Positions 1-6,981 of a stretch of DNA of 14,240 bases are shown here, piece by piece. A program made the translations under genes and the position numbers. The notes beneath the pieces were generated by a model. That model was not told where the DNA came from. It saw nothing but the letters and a program-made list of their open reading frames with translations, and made no database searches. The first letter of the stretch is position 1. Every line of letters begins with the position of its first letter. Origin of the DNA: Peptostreptococcaceae bacterium. Lineage in GTDB: Bacteria; Bacillota; Clostridia; Peptostreptococcales; Peptostreptococcaceae. Where the stretch lies: NCBI GenBank assembly GCA_029983575.1, contig JASBZE010000045.1, positions 1 to 14,240 on the forward strand, given 5' to 3'.

Positions 1-1441
1 TCTTAAATTGTGAATAAGCATCCAATATCATCTTATGAGTCTCTCTACCTATTCCAGATTTTTTATAACCACCAAATGGTGCACCCTCTGGAACTGAGTT
101 ATAAGTGTTTATCCAAACTCTACCTGTTTCCATAGCTTGAGCTACATTCAAGGCACGATTTATATCCTTACTAAATACTCCTCCGCCAAGTCCGTATTCA
201 GAGTCGTTTGCTAGTTTTATAACCTCATCCTCATCTTTAAACTTAATTATAACGGCAACAGGTCCGAATATTTCTTCTCTAGCTACAGTCATGTCGTTAT
301 TTACCTCTGTAATTAGAGTAGGTTCGAAAAATACACCGTCTTTAAGCTCAGGTTTTTCAGATTTTTTACCTCCAACGGCAATCTTAGCACCTTCTTTTAT
401 AGCTATGTCGATATATCCTTTGACCCTCTTTTGTTGTCCTGGTGATATTTGAGCTCCCATTTCAGTTTCAGGATCCCATGGAAGTCCGACCTTAACTGAT
501 TTGAATTTTTCAACAGCGCGTTTTACAAATTCATCGTAAATTCCCTCTTGAACAAATACACGGCTACCAGCACAGCATACTTGTCCTTGATTGAATAATA
601 TACCTAGAAGAAGTCCATCAAGAGCTACATCCATATCACAGTCGTCAAAGAATATATTAGCTGATTTACCTCCTAGTTCAAGTGTAGCTGGAATTAGTTT
701 TTCTGCAGCAGCCTTAGCCACATCGTATCCAACTTCTGTAGAACCTGTAAAAGCAAGTTTTGATAACTTCTCATTTTGTAGTAGGTAGTTTCCTGACTTA
801 GAACCTGATCCAGTGACTACATTGATTACACCCTTAGGAACAACGTCCTCAATCAACTTCATAAGCTCTAAAATAGAAAGAGAAGTAGTTGAAGATGGTT
901 TAATTACTATACAGTCACCAGCAGCAATAGCAGGAGCCAACTTCCATGCAGCCATCAAAAATGGGAAGTTCCATGGAACAATTTGACCTACAACTCCAAG
1001 TGGTTCTCTTATTACTAGAGATAGATTTCTCTCATCATATCTATTTATAGTGCCTTCATCAGATAGAATTACACCTGCAAAATATCTGAAATGATCAGCA
1101 GCGAGAGGTATATCCATCTTAGAAGTCTCTCTGATTGGTTTTCCGTTATCCATAGTTTCAATCATAGCTAGACGTTCGTTATTTTCATCAATTATCTGAG
1201 CTATTTTATTTAAAATCTTGGCTCTTTCCTTTGGAGTAGAGTGTTTGAATGATTCAAAAGCATCCCATGCAGCATCTACAGCCTTATCGACATCTGCCTT
1301 TGAAGCTTCTGAAATTTCAGCTAATAGTGAACCATCAGCTGGGGAATATGTCTCATAGGTTACTGAGCCCTCTGAGTCAACCCACTCTCCGCCAATAAAT
1401 AGTTTATATTTTTTATCTAAATTTAATTCTGGTCTTTTCAT
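1..1441 (-). CDS. NAD(P)-dependent aldehyde dehydrogenase, C-terminus cut off by window edge
   Basis: This enzyme oxidises an aldehyde to its carboxylic acid with NAD(P)+ in the cytoplasm; the substrate cannot be read from sequence. The frame is open from ATG at 1441 to the window edge, 480 complete codons, so perhaps 10-20 residues are missing compared with the usual 490-500. Visible family landmarks are PWNFP (156-160, Asn158), the Rossmann motif FTGSTEVG (231-238), the general-base Glu255 in LELGGKS, the catalytic Cys289 in NQGQVCCAGSR, and EEIFGPV (389-395). The ATG is preceded by AAGGAG at a good distance. It resembles ALDH1/ALDH2- and betaine-aldehyde-type enzymes. No convincing promoter or terminator was found between it and the regulator gene upstream (1442-1548), so read-through from that gene is possible. 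Its higher GC suggests it belongs to the chromosomal background, not the peptide cluster. Confidence 0.95.
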   Translation of the reverse strand, partial: MKRPELNLDKKYKLFIGGEWVDSEGSVTYETYSPADGSLLAEISEASKADVDKAVDAAWDAFESFKHSTPKERAKILNKIAQIIDENNERLAMIETMDNGKPIRETSKMDIPLAADHFRYFAGVILSDEGTINRYDERNLSLVIREPLGVVGQIVPWNFPFLMAAWKLAPAIAAGDCIVIKPSSTTSLSILELMKLIEDVVPKGVINVVTGSGSKSGNYLLQNEKLSKLAFTGSTEVGYDVAKAAAEKLIPATLELGGKSANIFFDDCDMDVALDGLLLGILFNQGQVCCAGSRVFVQEGIYDEFVKRAVEKFKSVKVGLPWDPETEMGAQISPGQQKRVKGYIDIAIKEGAKIAVGGKKSEKPELKDGVFFEPTLITEVNNDMTVAREEIFGPVAVIIKFKDEDEVIKLANDSEYGLGGGVFSKDINRALNVAQAMETGRVWINTYNSVPEGAPFGGYKKSGIGRETHKMILDAYSQFK

Positions 1442-1548
1442 ATAAAAATCTCCTTCCAAAAACACATAATATTTATATAGATATGATATACCCAAAAGGA
1501 GAATTTAAAACACAATTCTAGAATAGTATAAAATTTAACCAACAAATA

Positions 1549-2151
1549 TTATAATATACCTGTGTAACCTTGCCGAGTCATTTCAATACAAAATTCTTGA
1601 TAGTTTCTAACCTCTAGCTTTGAATATATGGAATTTAAGTAAGAAGCCAATGTGCTCATGCTTATATAACACTTCTTAGCAACCTGTGATCTAGATAAGC
1701 CGCTACAATATAATAGAGCTACTTCTAATTCCTTTCTAGTTAATTTACAGTTGTCTTTTTTTTCCTCAAAATATAATTGACCTTCATACACTTTATAAAT
1801 TACATTTATGAGTTCACTAGTAGATTTATCTTTAGAAAAAAAACCTCTAGCACCGCATTCTTTAGCTTTATCAATAAATGAAATATTATCAAAGGCTGTG
1901 AGCATTATTATTTTTGCATCTGGATATAGTTTTAACACATCTCTTGTAAGAATAAATCCATCTATATTTTCACATAATTTTGCTAAGTTTATATCCATGA
2001 GGATAATATCATAATTTCTTAAAAATGCTATATTTTTTAACATGTCTATGTTTGTTATATAGTCTACATTCATAGAATTTGACCTTTTATTTAATTCGGT
2101 AGAAATCGACTCATAAAACATTTTATGGTCTTCAATTATTAATATCTTCAT
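1549..2151 (-). CDS. NarL/LuxR-family response regulator (ComA-like)
   Basis: A cytoplasmic DNA-binding response regulator of 200 residues. The receiver domain (about 1-120) has the acidic pair E7-D8, phospho-acceptor Asp53 in LMDIN, Thr85 and the conserved Lys107 in FFSKDKS. A C-terminal LuxR-type helix-turn-helix follows (about 137-188), with the typical LTRKELEVALLYCSGLS opening and the recognition-helix region around ISMSTLASYLNSIYSKL. The start ATG has a GGAGG site a few bases upstream. It lies 58 bases after the sensor kinase gene on the same strand and is almost certainly its partner. By position it should control the divergent precursor operon. Class I lantibiotic clusters usually carry an OmpR-type LanR, so a LuxR-type regulator is atypical; the closest analogy is the ComP/ComA competence system. 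Confidence 0.9.
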   Translation of the reverse strand: MKILIIEDHKMFYESISTELNKRSNSMNVDYITNIDMLKNIAFLRNYDIILMDINLAKLCENIDGFILTRDVLKLYPDAKIIMLTAFDNISFIDKAKECGARGFFSKDKSTSELINVIYKVYEGQLYFEEKKDNCKLTRKELEVALLYCSGLSRSQVAKKCYISMSTLASYLNSIYSKLEVRNYQEFCIEMTRQGYTGIL

Positions 2152-2209
2152 GTGTCCTCCTTAATTAAAACTAATTATAATATTATTATTTTATCTACTA
2201 TGATATCAT

Positions 2210-3364
2210 TTATATTCTCCAGATTTTTACTGGTAATGTTACTAATATATTGGTACATTCAGAAGATTCCCCTGGATTATTTTTTAATATATACTCTCCG
2301 GGGAATTCATCTAGATTTTTTTTCGATGTAATATTACCACCGAAACTAAAGATATCTTCTTTAAGAATAGCTAATCCATAATGTCCGGGATTAAATGAAT
2401 TAATGTCAAAGAATTGGTCACCGAAATTAGCTATATTTATATACACCTTGTCGTATCTTACAAGTATAAGTAGGGTAATATTATTTCCTTTCGAATGCTT
2501 TAGTGAGTTTGACAAAAGTTCATGAGCTATTCTGTATATAAAACTAGAAAGAGGATAGTTTATATCATTATTTAAGTCAATTATAAGTTCTACATGCTTA
2601 TTAGGAGTTTTGAACCTCTTAGTCAAACTTAATAACAATTCGTAAATATCCTTTTCAGCATCTTCTGAGTTTTCTAGCATGGGATTGTATAGCAATATAT
2701 TATTTCGAATATTACTTATAACTTTATCAATGCTTTCATTAATTTCTAGATAGTCAGTTTTTAAATTATCAATATATATAGTATTTTTTATTAATTCCCA
2801 GTTTGAATCATATGATGTGCTTTCTGTATTATTGTCAAATAATATATTTAACTCATCATATATATTCTCAATTTTATTCTTAGTAAAAATGATGTCTTGT
2901 AAAATATCATCGTGTAAGAATTTTGCAAGTTGATTTCTACTTTTTTCTTTTGCTTTATATCCATCTATAGCCTTTTTTACAAGTTTTATGGATGCATCTT
3001 CATTATTTATTATTAAGCTATAAATATCTTCATTGATTAATGCCACGTAAGAAAAATATAAGTCTGTTGATTTTATTATTACTAAAAATACAATTGCTAC
3101 TGTCAGACCTCTTGGCTCAATACCCAAAATAAAAACCACGCAACTTATAAAAAATATGATCATTAGTGACTTTAGAAAATTATCCTTTGATAAATTTTTT
3201 ATCTTGGTTCCTAACAAAATGCTTATACTACTAAAAGATTTAAAGGATAATATCGCAGCCATAATACTGTACACTAGCATAAGGTCTATATAAATTTTGT
3301 TAATATATAATTGTGTAGCTAACAAATAATTTAATATATTTACAATAAAAATTGCTAAAACCAT
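2210..3364 (-). CDS. Sensor histidine kinase, C-terminal part (last membrane segments + HisKA_3 + ATPase)
   Basis: The catalytic half of a membrane sensor kinase, 384 residues. About four hydrophobic segments (about 3-20, 25-42, 66-82, 86-108) are followed by a HisKA_3 dimerisation/phosphoacceptor region with FLHDDILQD (phospho-His151), very like ComP-type HDxxLQD. The HATPase_c domain comes next: N-box HELLSNSLKHSK (281-292), a weak G1 (NFGDQFF) and G2 GHYGLAIL (327-334). Its ATG overlaps the stop of the upstream membrane ORF by one base (TAATG) and has no purine-rich ribosome binding site, only a run of eight A. It may be made by translational coupling, or by a -1 shift on that run giving one protein of about 584 residues. 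The response regulator gene follows. Confidence 0.85.
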   Translation of the reverse strand: MVLAIFIVNILNYLLATQLYINKIYIDLMLVYSIMAAILSFKSFSSISILLGTKIKNLSKDNFLKSLMIIFFISCVVFILGIEPRGLTVAIVFLVIIKSTDLYFSYVALINEDIYSLIINNEDASIKLVKKAIDGYKAKEKSRNQLAKFLHDDILQDIIFTKNKIENIYDELNILFDNNTESTSYDSNWELIKNTIYIDNLKTDYLEINESIDKVISNIRNNILLYNPMLENSEDAEKDIYELLLSLTKRFKTPNKHVELIIDLNNDINYPLSSFIYRIAHELLSNSLKHSKGNNITLLILVRYDKVYINIANFGDQFFDINSFNPGHYGLAILKEDIFSFGGNITSKKNLDEFPGEYILKNNPGESSECTNILVTLPVKIWRI

Positions 3365-3963
3365 TATTTTTTTTGTGGAGAAATCATTTTTAGGTTAGGT
3401 ATATTTATAGCTAAATAAACCAAGGGAAATAAAAGTATTAATAATAAATATATCAATGGATAGTATTTACTTACGGATGTTTTTGCCAGAGATTCGTTTA
3501 CGTATATTATTAATACTAAAATAGTTGATGCGTTATATATTTTCTTTGTAACTTTTAGTGTTTTGTCGCCTCCCATTATCTTGGAAATGGATAAATACAT
3601 AATTATATAAATCATGTAGGCAAAAATAATTAACCAAATAACTGAATTTGAGTCAGATAATATGGTTATATTAAGTATATTGCAGAGATAAAATAAAAAA
3701 ATTGCAAAGGTAGATTTATCTGAATTAATAACTTGAAGTACTCTGTTTGTAAGAGCGTTTAAAAAGTTAAAGTAGGATATAACGGATATTAGAATGAAAG
3801 ATAAGGATTTTATTCCTAAATCCTTATATAAAAGGCATGAAATTATTATTGTTATTTGTAGAAATAAGTTGAGTGCTAAAGAAGTTTTAGGTCCTGCGTT
3901 TACTATAGCACTAGTGGTATTATAATAATATTCTGATATATTTTCTCTATTTATTTTTTTCAT
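3364..3963 (-). CDS. Multi-spanning membrane input domain of the sensor kinase (N-terminal part)
   Basis: A 199-residue integral membrane protein with roughly six hydrophobic segments and short polar loops, ending in a charged tail (ISPQKK). On its own it matches no enzyme family I recognise. Its position, strand and one-base overlap with the kinase ORF make it the likely N-terminal sensor half of a kinase with about ten membrane spans, as in ComP. The start is well supported, with AAGGAG about nine bases before ATG at 3963, and a candidate promoter lies upstream. It ends at TAA directly after an A8 run, where a -1 shift would fuse it to the kinase. What it senses is unknown; the mature lanthipeptide is an obvious guess, because no comQ/comX-like pheromone gene is visible. 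Confidence 0.75.
   Translation of the reverse strand: MKKINRENISEYYYNTTSAIVNAGPKTSLALNLFLQITIIISCLLYKDLGIKSLSFILISVISYFNFLNALTNRVLQVINSDKSTFAIFLFYLCNILNITILSDSNSVIWLIIFAYMIYIIMYLSISKIMGGDKTLKVTKKIYNASTILVLIIYVNESLAKTSVSKYYPLIYLLLILLFPLVYLAINIPNLKMISPQKK
3367..3373 (-). other. Candidate -1 frameshift site A AAA AAA (sensor kinase)
   Basis: On the minus strand the upstream ORF reads CAA AAA AAA TAA. The last seven A form an X XXY YYZ slippery heptamer in the correct phase, immediately before the stop. Slipping back one base gives Ile-Met-Val and continues into the kinase frame. The window that is open in both frames is only about 30 bases long and contains this heptamer. A weak AT-rich hairpin (CAAT/ATTG with TTTA/TAAA) lies just downstream. 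A one-base deletion in the A run would look identical. Confidence 0.45.
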
Positions 3964-3996
3964 GTCTATACTCCTTTTTTGCTTAATGTTTGTTTA

Positions 3997-4024
3997 GATA
4001 TACAGTAATTTCTTTATATTGTAA
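3997..4024 (-). promoter_or_regulatory. Candidate sigma-A promoter for the sensor/regulator operon
   Basis: Read on the minus strand: TTACAA (-35), 16 bases, TATATC (-10), with TG directly before it. It sits about 35 bases upstream of the sensor start and faces away from the precursor gene. Each box matches consensus at only four positions, so this is a modest call. Confidence 0.35.
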
Positions 4025-4025
4025 T

Positions 4026-4050
4026 AGTTTGTTAAATATATTTTTAAACT
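4026..4050. repeat. Imperfect dyad between the divergent promoters, possible regulator site
   Basis: AGTTT-gttAAA on the left and TTTTAAACT on the right form an imperfect inverted repeat centred near 4038. The centre is about 40 bases upstream of the TATAAT proposed for the precursor, a spacing that suits an activator. Dyads arise easily in such AT-rich DNA, and no established ComA-type GC-containing box is seen. Confidence 0.2.
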
Positions 4051-4055
4051 TAGTA

Positions 4056-4084
4056 CAAAAGTTGGTATTATTTTTATGTATAAT
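4056..4084 (+). promoter_or_regulatory. Candidate activator-dependent promoter of the lanthipeptide precursor
   Basis: A perfect -10 hexamer TATAAT is at 4079-4084. The region 17 bases upstream (4056-4061, CAAAAG) has no resemblance to a -35 box, as expected if a response regulator recruits polymerase. Transcription would start near 4091, leaving a leader of about 50 bases before the precursor ATG. Confidence 0.4.
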
Positions 4085-4097
4085 AGTTTATCATAAA

Positions 4098-4143
4098 AAT
4101 ACTCGAAAGGGTAATATTTATAATAAGAAATGGGAGGAGTATT
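4098..4143 (+). promoter_or_regulatory. Inverted repeat that can cover the precursor ribosome binding site
   Basis: AATACTC (4098-4104) is the exact reverse complement of GAGTATT (4137-4143), which includes the 3' part of the GGGAGGAG ribosome binding site and abuts the ATG at 4144. In the mRNA a 7-bp helix closing a 32-base loop could reduce ribosome access. There are no compensatory data; this is seen in the sequence but untested. Confidence 0.3.
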
Positions 4144-4386
4144 ATGAGGAATTACGAAGATTTAGATCTAGACATTAGAAAAGCAAGAGAATCTATTGAA
4201 TTTAAAGGTAAGGGTAAAGGCACTATAGGAATAACTATAAACATTTCTATTAATTATTGTAAAGAGGGATACAAATATACCAAAAAGCATAATTGTTTTC
4301 CGAGTGTTAATATGTGTTCCGTTAAACCGGGATGCGGAAGTATAAAGAGATGCCCTGGGACTACAAGCAAGGAAGATATATTTTAA
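4144..4386 (+). CDS. lanA: Class I lanthipeptide precursor peptide with five predicted rings
   Basis: An 80-residue secreted-peptide precursor with a GGGAGGAG ribosome binding site. The acidic N-terminus carries YEDLDLDIRK (4-13), like the F-N-L-D box of nisin-type leaders that LanB and LanC bind. A Lys/Gly stretch KGKGKG (21-26) may mark the leader/core border. The core has five Cys (39, 51, 58, 64, 70). Each follows a Ser/Thr: S35-x3-C39, T46-x4-C51, S54-x3-C58, S59-x4-C64, S66-x3-C70, so five non-overlapping (methyl)lanthionine rings can be drawn. Thr27, Thr31 and the TTS tail (73-75) stay unpaired and might be dehydrated. No double-Gly or NisP-like site is obvious, so the cleavage point is uncertain. 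No similar known lantibiotic core is recognised. Identity rests on leader, Cys pattern and the neighbouring dehydratase, cyclase and exporter genes. Confidence 0.85.
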   Translation: MRNYEDLDLDIRKARESIEFKGKGKGTIGITINISINYCKEGYKYTKKHNCFPSVNMCSVKPGCGSIKRCPGTTSKEDIF

Positions 4387-4418
4387 CAACTGTGAAACAA
4401 TCTTTATAGTATTATATA

Positions 4419-4466
4419 GGAAGGTATTCATAAATAGATTTACCATGAATACCTTCTAGATTTTTT
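4419..4466 (+). terminator. Intrinsic terminator/attenuator after the precursor gene
   Basis: GAAGGTATTCAT (4420-4431) and ATGAATACCTTC (4445-4456) are perfect 12-bp arms around a 13-base loop, followed after four bases by six T. No clear new promoter is seen before the next gene 38 bases on. Partial read-through would give abundant precursor mRNA and less mRNA for the modification enzymes, as is common in lantibiotic operons. Confidence 0.8.
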
Positions 4467-4503
4467 AAGGTATAAAAAAACTATCAAGGGGTGTAATATA
4501 AAT

Positions 4504-5148
4504 ATGAAAAAAATCCTATGTAGAAAAACAAGTGATTATGAGGTAGCATGGACTGCTATGATTTTATTTTTGACAGTGACAATTTTATATGGAGAAGAAA
4601 ATATGAATGAGAGTTCTATACTTTGTATTTTATATATAATTTTAGTTACACCAGTTTTAGTATTTTTTGTGCATATATTGCATAAACAAAAGATTATAAA
4701 TATTTATGGTATTCGTAACGATTTAAAATATATTTTTATTTTAGTAATGATTATGATTGCTATGTCAGTGTTATCTAGTTTCGTCTTTGCATATAGCACA
4801 AACTATAATAAAGATGCTTATAATTATGATGTTATAATAGGTGTTTTAAACAGTATAGTTTACTTCATTAATATATCGGTATTTCACCCATTATTAGAGG
4901 AATACGTATTTAGGTATTTGATAGTATTTAAACTTTTTAAATTCAGTAAACTTGGGATTTTTATTTCTAGTTTAGCGTTTGCGTACGTACATGCAAATCC
5001 GGGATATATATTTTTTGTTGATAAATTTATTAGCGGACTTTTATTTTCGTTTGTTTACTATAAGACAAAAAATCTTTTACCATCGATTATAGGACATTCT
5101 TTTTTTAATGGGATAATAGCACTGATCGGATTGGGAATAGATACATAA
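4504..5148 (+). CDS. CPBP-family intramembrane metalloprotease (CAAX protease/bacteriocin-processing type)
   Basis: A 214-residue polytopic membrane protein with the three motifs of the CPBP (Abi) glutamic/metallo-protease family: EEYVFR (Glu132, Glu133, Arg137), FAYVH (His163) and HSFFN (His198, Asn202). All expected catalytic residues are present. About six membrane segments are predicted. It directly follows the precursor terminator and precedes the exporter. In other bacteriocin loci such proteins serve in self-immunity or in processing. Here no LanP or LanFEG is visible, so either job is possible and the sequence does not choose. The ribosome binding site is weak (AAGGGG, 12 bases from ATG). 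Confidence 0.85.
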   Translation: MKKILCRKTSDYEVAWTAMILFLTVTILYGEENMNESSILCILYIILVTPVLVFFVHILHKQKIINIYGIRNDLKYIFILVMIMIAMSVLSSFVFAYSTNYNKDAYNYDVIIGVLNSIVYFINISVFHPLLEEYVFRYLIVFKLFKFSKLGIFISSLAFAYVHANPGYIFFVDKFISGLLFSFVYYKTKNLLPSIIGHSFFNGIIALIGLGIDT

Positions 5149-5191
5149 ATGATTTATAATATTTGATAGAGTTACTACATGGGGTTGGAAT

Positions 5192-5704
5192 ATGAAAAAA
5201 ATAAAGAACAGTAATTTTGTAAAAGTTATTAAACTGATTTATAAATTTGATAATTTTGGTTTTGTTATTTTAATTATAGATACATTGTTATCTGCGGTTT
5301 TTCCAGTGATATCTATATTCCTTATTAAGTTTATAGTTAATAAAATACAACTAGGTATGTTAGATAGAAATAAAATCATAGAATATATGCTTTTATATTT
5401 ATTAATTGAAATAATAGACTGCATAAGAAGTAATTATATGGATATTTTTCGAACACGTTTTGACAGAAATATGGAGAGGCATATAGTAAATATGGTATTA
5501 AAAACTATAAATAAACTACAGTTAAGTGACTTTCATGACAGTAAAATTTATGATGAAATTAAAAGAGCGAATGAAAGTGGTACAAGTGTTGTTGGAACCT
5601 ATATAATGTCTTTTATAGACATAATACGTAATCTTATATCCTTATGCACTTATATGGTAATTCTTATAAATTTTAATAAGGCTATTGTTTTTTTATGGTT
5701 ATAA
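5192..5704 (+). CDS. lanT: Lanthipeptide ABC exporter, N-terminal membrane half
   Basis: This 170-residue ORF is the start of an ABC exporter transmembrane domain: a short basic N-terminus, hydrophobic segments about 21-48, 65-80 and 140-170, and the long charged intracellular loop with FRTRFDRNMERHIVNMVLKTINKLQLSDFHDSK-like character typical of LanT/half-transporters. It stops inside a membrane span (IVFLWL*), where the family continues without a break, and the next ORF carries exactly the missing remainder in the -1 frame. No N-terminal C39 peptidase is present, so leader removal is not done by this protein. The gene lies 43 bases after the protease gene and its ribosome binding site is weak (GGGGTTGG). 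Confidence 0.8.
   Translation: MKKIKNSNFVKVIKLIYKFDNFGFVILIIDTLLSAVFPVISIFLIKFIVNKIQLGMLDRNKIIEYMLLYLLIEIIDCIRSNYMDIFRTRFDRNMERHIVNMVLKTINKLQLSDFHDSKIYDEIKRANESGTSVVGTYIMSFIDIIRNLISLCTYMVILINFNKAIVFLWL
5689..5695 (+). other. Candidate -1 frameshift site T TTT TTA (ABC exporter)
   Basis: The upstream frame reads GTT TTT TTA TGG TTA TAA; the heptamer T TTT TTA is in X XXY YYZ phase and has the same sequence as the HIV-1 gag-pol slip site. Slipping back one base leads into ATG GTT ATA of the second ORF and would give one protein of about 587 residues, normal for LanT. The region open in both frames is only about 22 bases, and it holds this heptamer. ATAAT-gcca-ATTAT (5701-5714), a weak hairpin, starts five bases downstream. 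A lost T in an original run of eight would look the same. Confidence 0.5.
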
Positions 5705-6954
5705 TGCCAATTATGGAATTTATATTATTACTAAAGTTTAGTATTGATAGTTATATTATAAGATTTAAAAGAACGGATATGGAAAGAAAATTATGGTATA
5801 TATCATATATGTTTTCGAAAGAAAACTATTTTAGAGAAATAAAATTAAATAATATTGGCAACTATTTTATAGATATGCTGTCTTCTAAGCAGAAGAGTTT
5901 TATAAAAACGGACATTAAAATACTAAAGAAATATAAGATATGGATTTTTTTTGTAAATTTAATAGAAATATTAATAGATGTATTAATATACGTTTATTTA
6001 TTAATATCCGTTATTGCTAATAATATATTAATAGGAGATGTTTTTGTTTTTATAAAATCTATTAACCAGAGTAAGAATACAATTTCATCATTACTTGAGA
6101 TTTTAACGAAAATAAGTAAAGATAACTTAGAATTAGATGTATTTTTTTCTTTTATAGATATGGATAGTGATAAAAAAAATAATATATTAAAAGAAGATAT
6201 ACTTATAGATAAGATAGAAAAGATAACCATTAAAAACATGTCATATAATTATAAAGAAGATAGAAAAATTTTACAAAATATAAATATAGAATTTGAAAAT
6301 GGGAAAAAATATATTATTGTTGGAAGAAATGGATCAGGCAAGAGCACTTTATTAAATTTAGTTATGGGATTTTATGATAATTATGAGGGTGAGATATTGG
6401 TTAACGGATTTGATTTAGGAAAAATAGATAAATCTTCATATATGAAGTGTATTTCAACGCTTTTTCAAGATTTTGTTAAATATGAAGGTACTTACAGAGA
6501 AAACATAATTTATGGAGATGTTGTAATGTCAGATGATAACGATAGACTTAGAAAAATTGTAAAAAAATTTGACATAGAATCCATATTAAATAAAAAAAAT
6601 GATGATATAGATTCAACAATTGGATATTGGTTTGATAATGGGACACAAATATCTGAAGGAGAGTGGCAAAAATTATCAGTAGCAAGAACTTTTTATAAAA
6701 ACTCATCCTTAGTTATTTTAGACGAACCTAATTCTTATTTAGATTCTATATCTGAAGAAATGATGCAAAAAAAAATTATTTCAGAAGTTTCTAATAAAAT
6801 TCTTATAGTAGTAATGCATAGGTTTAAAAGAATTGCATTAAGGGAAGATGTCAGAATCATAGTAATGGACAATGGTAGAATTTTAAATACGGGAAATCAT
6901 GAATTTCTTATGAAAACGTGTGAAATATATAGAAATTTATATAATGCTTATTAA
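5695..6954 (+). CDS. lanT: Lanthipeptide ABC exporter, remaining membrane part and ATP-binding domain
   Basis: 419 residues: the remaining transmembrane part with the ERKLWYISYMFSKENYFREIKL coupling-helix region (about 30-51) and two spans (about 82-118), then the ATPase domain. Walker A is GRNGSGKST (210-218), Q-loop Gln258, signature ISEGEWQ (319-325, in place of LSGGQ), Walker B LVILDEP (339-345), D-loop SYLD, and switch His375. The ATPase looks functional and would energise export of the modified peptide. The ATG lies at the end of a T7 run and has no good ribosome binding site (a stray AAGG 13 bases away), so the reading frame is best explained as a continuation of the preceding ORF by a -1 shift, or as the product of a frameshift mutation. 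Confidence 0.85.
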   Translation: MVIMPIMEFILLLKFSIDSYIIRFKRTDMERKLWYISYMFSKENYFREIKLNNIGNYFIDMLSSKQKSFIKTDIKILKKYKIWIFFVNLIEILIDVLIYVYLLISVIANNILIGDVFVFIKSINQSKNTISSLLEILTKISKDNLELDVFFSFIDMDSDKKNNILKEDILIDKIEKITIKNMSYNYKEDRKILQNINIEFENGKKYIIVGRNGSGKSTLLNLVMGFYDNYEGEILVNGFDLGKIDKSSYMKCISTLFQDFVKYEGTYRENIIYGDVVMSDDNDRLRKIVKKFDIESILNKKNDDIDSTIGYWFDNGTQISEGEWQKLSVARTFYKNSSLVILDEPNSYLDSISEEMMQKKIISEVSNKILIVVMHRFKRIALREDVRIIVMDNGRILNTGNHEFLMKTCEIYRNLYNAY

Positions 6955-6981
6955 TAATGAAAGCATAGAGGAGGTATAGTT

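Noticed and set aside
591..788. Plus-strand ORF of 65 codons inside the aldehyde dehydrogenase
   Set aside because: Antisense shadow of conserved dehydrogenase motifs around the catalytic Cys; low-complexity Ser-rich translation.
1546..1557. Perfect palindrome ATATTATAATAT at the end of the regulator gene
   Set aside because: Purely A/T, inside coding sequence, and expected by chance at this composition; no T tract to make it a terminator.
3990..4178. 62-codon plus-strand ORF in the divergent promoter region
   Set aside because: No ribosome binding site. It overlaps the precursor start in another frame and covers both promoter regions; hydrophobic composition is what AT-rich DNA gives by chance.
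4168..4446. 92-codon minus-strand ORF opposite the precursor gene
   Set aside because: It runs through the terminator stem and lies antisense to a well-supported precursor gene; no ribosome binding site and no family features.
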